The position numbers and the translations under genes were made by a program. From Ruminococcus sp. UBA3286 (GTDB lineage: Bacteria > Bacillota > Clostridia > Oscillospirales > Ruminococcaceae): 7,113 nucleotides of DNA. This document shows, piece after piece, positions 5,606-7,113 of the stretch. The notes below the pieces were generated by a model. It saw nothing but the letters and a program-made list of their open reading frames with translations. It was not told where the DNA came from and made no database searches. The stretch's first letter is position 1. Each line of letters opens with the position of its first letter. The stretch covers positions 1 through 7,113 of the forward strand of contig DETO01000130.1 in the NCBI GenBank assembly GCA_002362135.1, in the 5' to 3' direction.

Positions 5606-6967
5606 TTATTTTCCAACACAAAAACGAGAAAAAACTTCATCAACAACGGCGTTTGTGATTCTCTCGCCCGTTAATTCGAGTAAGAATCCCTCTGCCTCAT
5701 CGATAAGAACATTCACGGCGTCGAGCATTTCGCCAGACAGTATCGCTTCTTTAGCATTTTCAATACATTCCAGCGATTTTTCAATACATCTTTTCTGTCT
5801 TTCATTGGCAGCCAAAGTATTTGAAAAACTGTCGGGATTTATTTCAAAAACCTGCTTTACCGCAGATTCCAGACATTGAATATTCTCATTTTCCTTAGCC
5901 GAAACATATACTATTTGTATAAATTGATCTTTCAGGACATCATAACCTGAATCAGTCCCGGCATCGGTTTTGTTGATCACAGCAATAGCTTTCTTATCTT
6001 TTAATCTATCAATTAAGTCGAAATCGTCCGCCGTTGGAGGACAACTTCCATCAAAAACAGCTAATACCAATTCAGCCGATTCTATAGCCTTTTCTGCGAT
6101 ATCAATACCAATCCCCTCGATAATGTCATCGGTATTATGAATTCCTGCCGTATCCGAAAGCCGCAGCACAATATCGCCCAGCCGAACCGTTTCTTCAACA
6201 ACATCTCTGGTAGTGCCTGCAATATCTGTCACGATGCTCCGCTGAAATCCGCTGAGACAGTTGAAAAGCGTTGATTTTCCAACATTCGGTCGACCAATGA
6301 TCGCTGTATATACTCCCTCACGTATAATTCTGCCGTCGTCATATGAATCTATCAGCGAATGCAGTTCCTTTGCTGTAAAATCGAGAGATTCAAGCATATT
6401 CTGCGGTTCGACCTCCTCAATATCCTCATCGGGATAATCAGTCCAAGCAGCCAGTCCGCTAAGAAGGCGAAGCAGTTCGTCCGAACACTTTTTCGCCTTC
6501 TTAAAAATCGCGCCCTCACGCAGATTTTCAGCCATTTTCAGCTCGGTTTCCCCTTTGGCGGAAATTATATCCATAACCGCCTCCGCCTGTGTCAGATCAA
6601 GCTTTCCATTTAAAAAAGCGCGCTTCGTAAATTCTCCGCCCTCCGCATTTTCCGCGCCGTTTTTCAGAGCGGCACGGAGAATTTTTCGCGAAACATACAG
6701 ACCGCCATGGCACGAAATTTCCGCCGTATCCTCGCCCGTATAACTATGCGGAGCTTTAAAAACGGTAAGAATGCAGTCGTCTATCCGCTCGCCGTTATCG
6801 AATGCAATACCGTAAGAACAGGTATATCCCTTCATTTCGCCGACGGAAACGCCGTTAAATGGTTTGAAAATCTTCGCCGCAACGTCAAGCGCATTCTCGC
6901 CCGAAATGCGTATAACTGCAATTCCGCCGACAGCGTTCGGCGTTGAGATCGCAGCAATTGTAGACAT
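5606..6967 (-). CDS. mnmE: tRNA modification GTPase MnmE (TrmE)
   Basis: MnmE is the GTPase half of the MnmE-MnmG complex that modifies wobble uridine 34 of tRNAs. The 453-residue product fits the family (about 450-460). The N-terminal folate-binding domain includes the start STIAAISTPNAVGGIAVIRI and GEFTKRAFLNGKLDL (111-125). The G domain is inserted in the helical domain and shows the P-loop GRPNVGKS (225-232), GTTRD (251-255), DTAG (272-275), NKTD (332-335) and a SAK segment (356-358). The protein ends with FCVGK, the conserved C-x-G-K tail with its functional cysteine. The start at 6967 is chosen because AGGAG lies eight bases upstream and the family begins here. The frame stays open for 48 more codons upstream, but these run through a hairpin and a repeat and are not protein-like. 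mnmG follows after 34 bp. Confidence 0.98.
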   Translation of the reverse strand: MSTIAAISTPNAVGGIAVIRISGENALDVAAKIFKPFNGVSVGEMKGYTCSYGIAFDNGERIDDCILTVFKAPHSYTGEDTAEISCHGGLYVSRKILRAALKNGAENAEGGEFTKRAFLNGKLDLTQAEAVMDIISAKGETELKMAENLREGAIFKKAKKCSDELLRLLSGLAAWTDYPDEDIEEVEPQNMLESLDFTAKELHSLIDSYDDGRIIREGVYTAIIGRPNVGKSTLFNCLSGFQRSIVTDIAGTTRDVVEETVRLGDIVLRLSDTAGIHNTDDIIEGIGIDIAEKAIESAELVLAVFDGSCPPTADDFDLIDRLKDKKAIAVINKTDAGTDSGYDVLKDQFIQIVYVSAKENENIQCLESAVKQVFEINPDSFSNTLAANERQKRCIEKSLECIENAKEAILSGEMLDAVNVLIDEAEGFLLELTGERITNAVVDEVFSRFCVGK

Positions 6968-6975
6968 AAAAATCA

Positions 6976-6980
6976 CTCCT
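6976..6980 (-). promoter_or_regulatory. mnmE Shine-Dalgarno that fixes the start
   Basis: AGGAG on the minus strand lies eight bases before the ATG at 6965-6967. It supports the 453-residue mnmE product over the longer open frame that extends upstream to the window edge. The T tract of the hairpin at 6981-7009 abuts it with no gap. Confidence 0.9.
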
Positions 6981-7009
6981 AAAAAAACAACGGCATTAAT
7001 GCCGCTGTT
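6981..7009 (-). terminator. Terminator-like hairpin in the mnmE leader
   Basis: On the minus strand AACAGCGGCA (7000-7009) pairs with TGCCGTTGTT (6986-6995) around the loop TTAA. This is a 10-bp stem with one G-T pair, followed by a run of T to 6981. The core CGGCATTAATGCCG is a perfect palindrome. The form is that of an intrinsic terminator reading leftward. The mnmE ribosome binding site starts at the next base, so no promoter fits between them. It may be the terminator of a gene beyond the right edge with read-through into mnmE, or an attenuator. On the plus strand no T tract follows. Confidence 0.75.
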
Positions 7010-7048
7010 CCGATTCATGCAAATCAAGTTTTTACTTGTGCTATATTT

Positions 7049-7103
7049 TGTCAGGGGACGCTGTCCCCCGACACCCTCTGCATAAGGGACATAGTCCCTT
7101 ATG
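7049..7103. repeat. Double-hairpin palindromic intergenic repeat (REP- or MITE-like candidate)
   Basis: Two adjacent hairpins share a GGGAC-NNN-GTCCC core. The first spans 7049-7073: TGTC (7049-7052) pairs with GACA (7070-7073) and GGGGAC (7054-7059) with GTCCCC (7063-7068), around a three-base loop with one mismatch. The second is perfect: CATAAGGGAC (7081-7090) pairs with GTCCCTTATG (7094-7103) around ATA. The segment is much richer in GC than the flanking intergenic DNA. It looks like a dispersed palindromic repeat, but only one copy is in the window and the right side is cut off, so repetition is inferred. Confidence 0.55.
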
Positions 7104-7113
7104 AATCCCAATA

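Noticed and set aside
6968..7111. The mnmE reading frame stays open for 48 codons upstream of the chosen start.
   Set aside because: The extension runs through the leader hairpin and the palindromic repeat, has no homology-like content that I recognise, and the standard family start at 6967 has a proper Shine-Dalgarno.
1..7113. CRISPR arrays, tRNA or rRNA genes, transposase genes, prophage or defence genes.
   Set aside because: I found none on reading the window; all substantial coding sequence is accounted for by six core genes and one partial start.

Overview
The window reads as an origin-proximal chromosomal segment of a low-to-moderate GC Gram-positive bacterium of the phylum Firmicutes, most likely a member of class Clostridia. 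This rests on the gene order mnmE-mnmG-rsmG-noc-parA-parB, all on the minus strand, on the presence of a Noc-type ParB paralogue (a Firmicutes feature), and on three exact and one near-exact Bacillus-type parS sites. The species cannot be read from the sequence.

Layout in the direction of transcription, from high to low coordinates. Positions 6968-7113 hold a palindrome-rich intergenic repeat (7049-7103) and a strong terminator-like hairpin (6981-7009) ending directly at the mnmE Shine-Dalgarno. mnmE (5606-6967), mnmG (3697-5571) and rsmG (2990-3694) follow as a tight unit, closed by an intrinsic terminator (2933-2973). noc (1974-2786) stands alone, with about 200 bp of intergenic DNA on each side. 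A good sigma-A-type promoter (1856-1884) then drives parA (943-1752) and parB (76-924). The first codons of another gene, possibly serS, lie at the left edge.

Functionally there are two blocks. MnmE and MnmG form the complex that modifies the wobble uridine (U34) of certain tRNAs, and RsmG methylates 16S rRNA. ParA (Soj), ParB (Spo0J) and Noc organise and segregate the origin region and link it to replication and division control. The parS sites where ParB loads are in the window itself: two in the noc-parA gap, one between mnmE and mnmG, and one inside mnmG.

I see no undescribed multi-gene system; the gene content is ordinary core genome. The points worth a second look are regulatory. The parS-variant palindromes coincide with terminator hairpins on both sides of noc. 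The parA promoter sits next to a parS pair. The mnmE leader carries a terminator that leaves no room for a promoter before the ribosome binding site. A two-hairpin repeat lies at the right edge.
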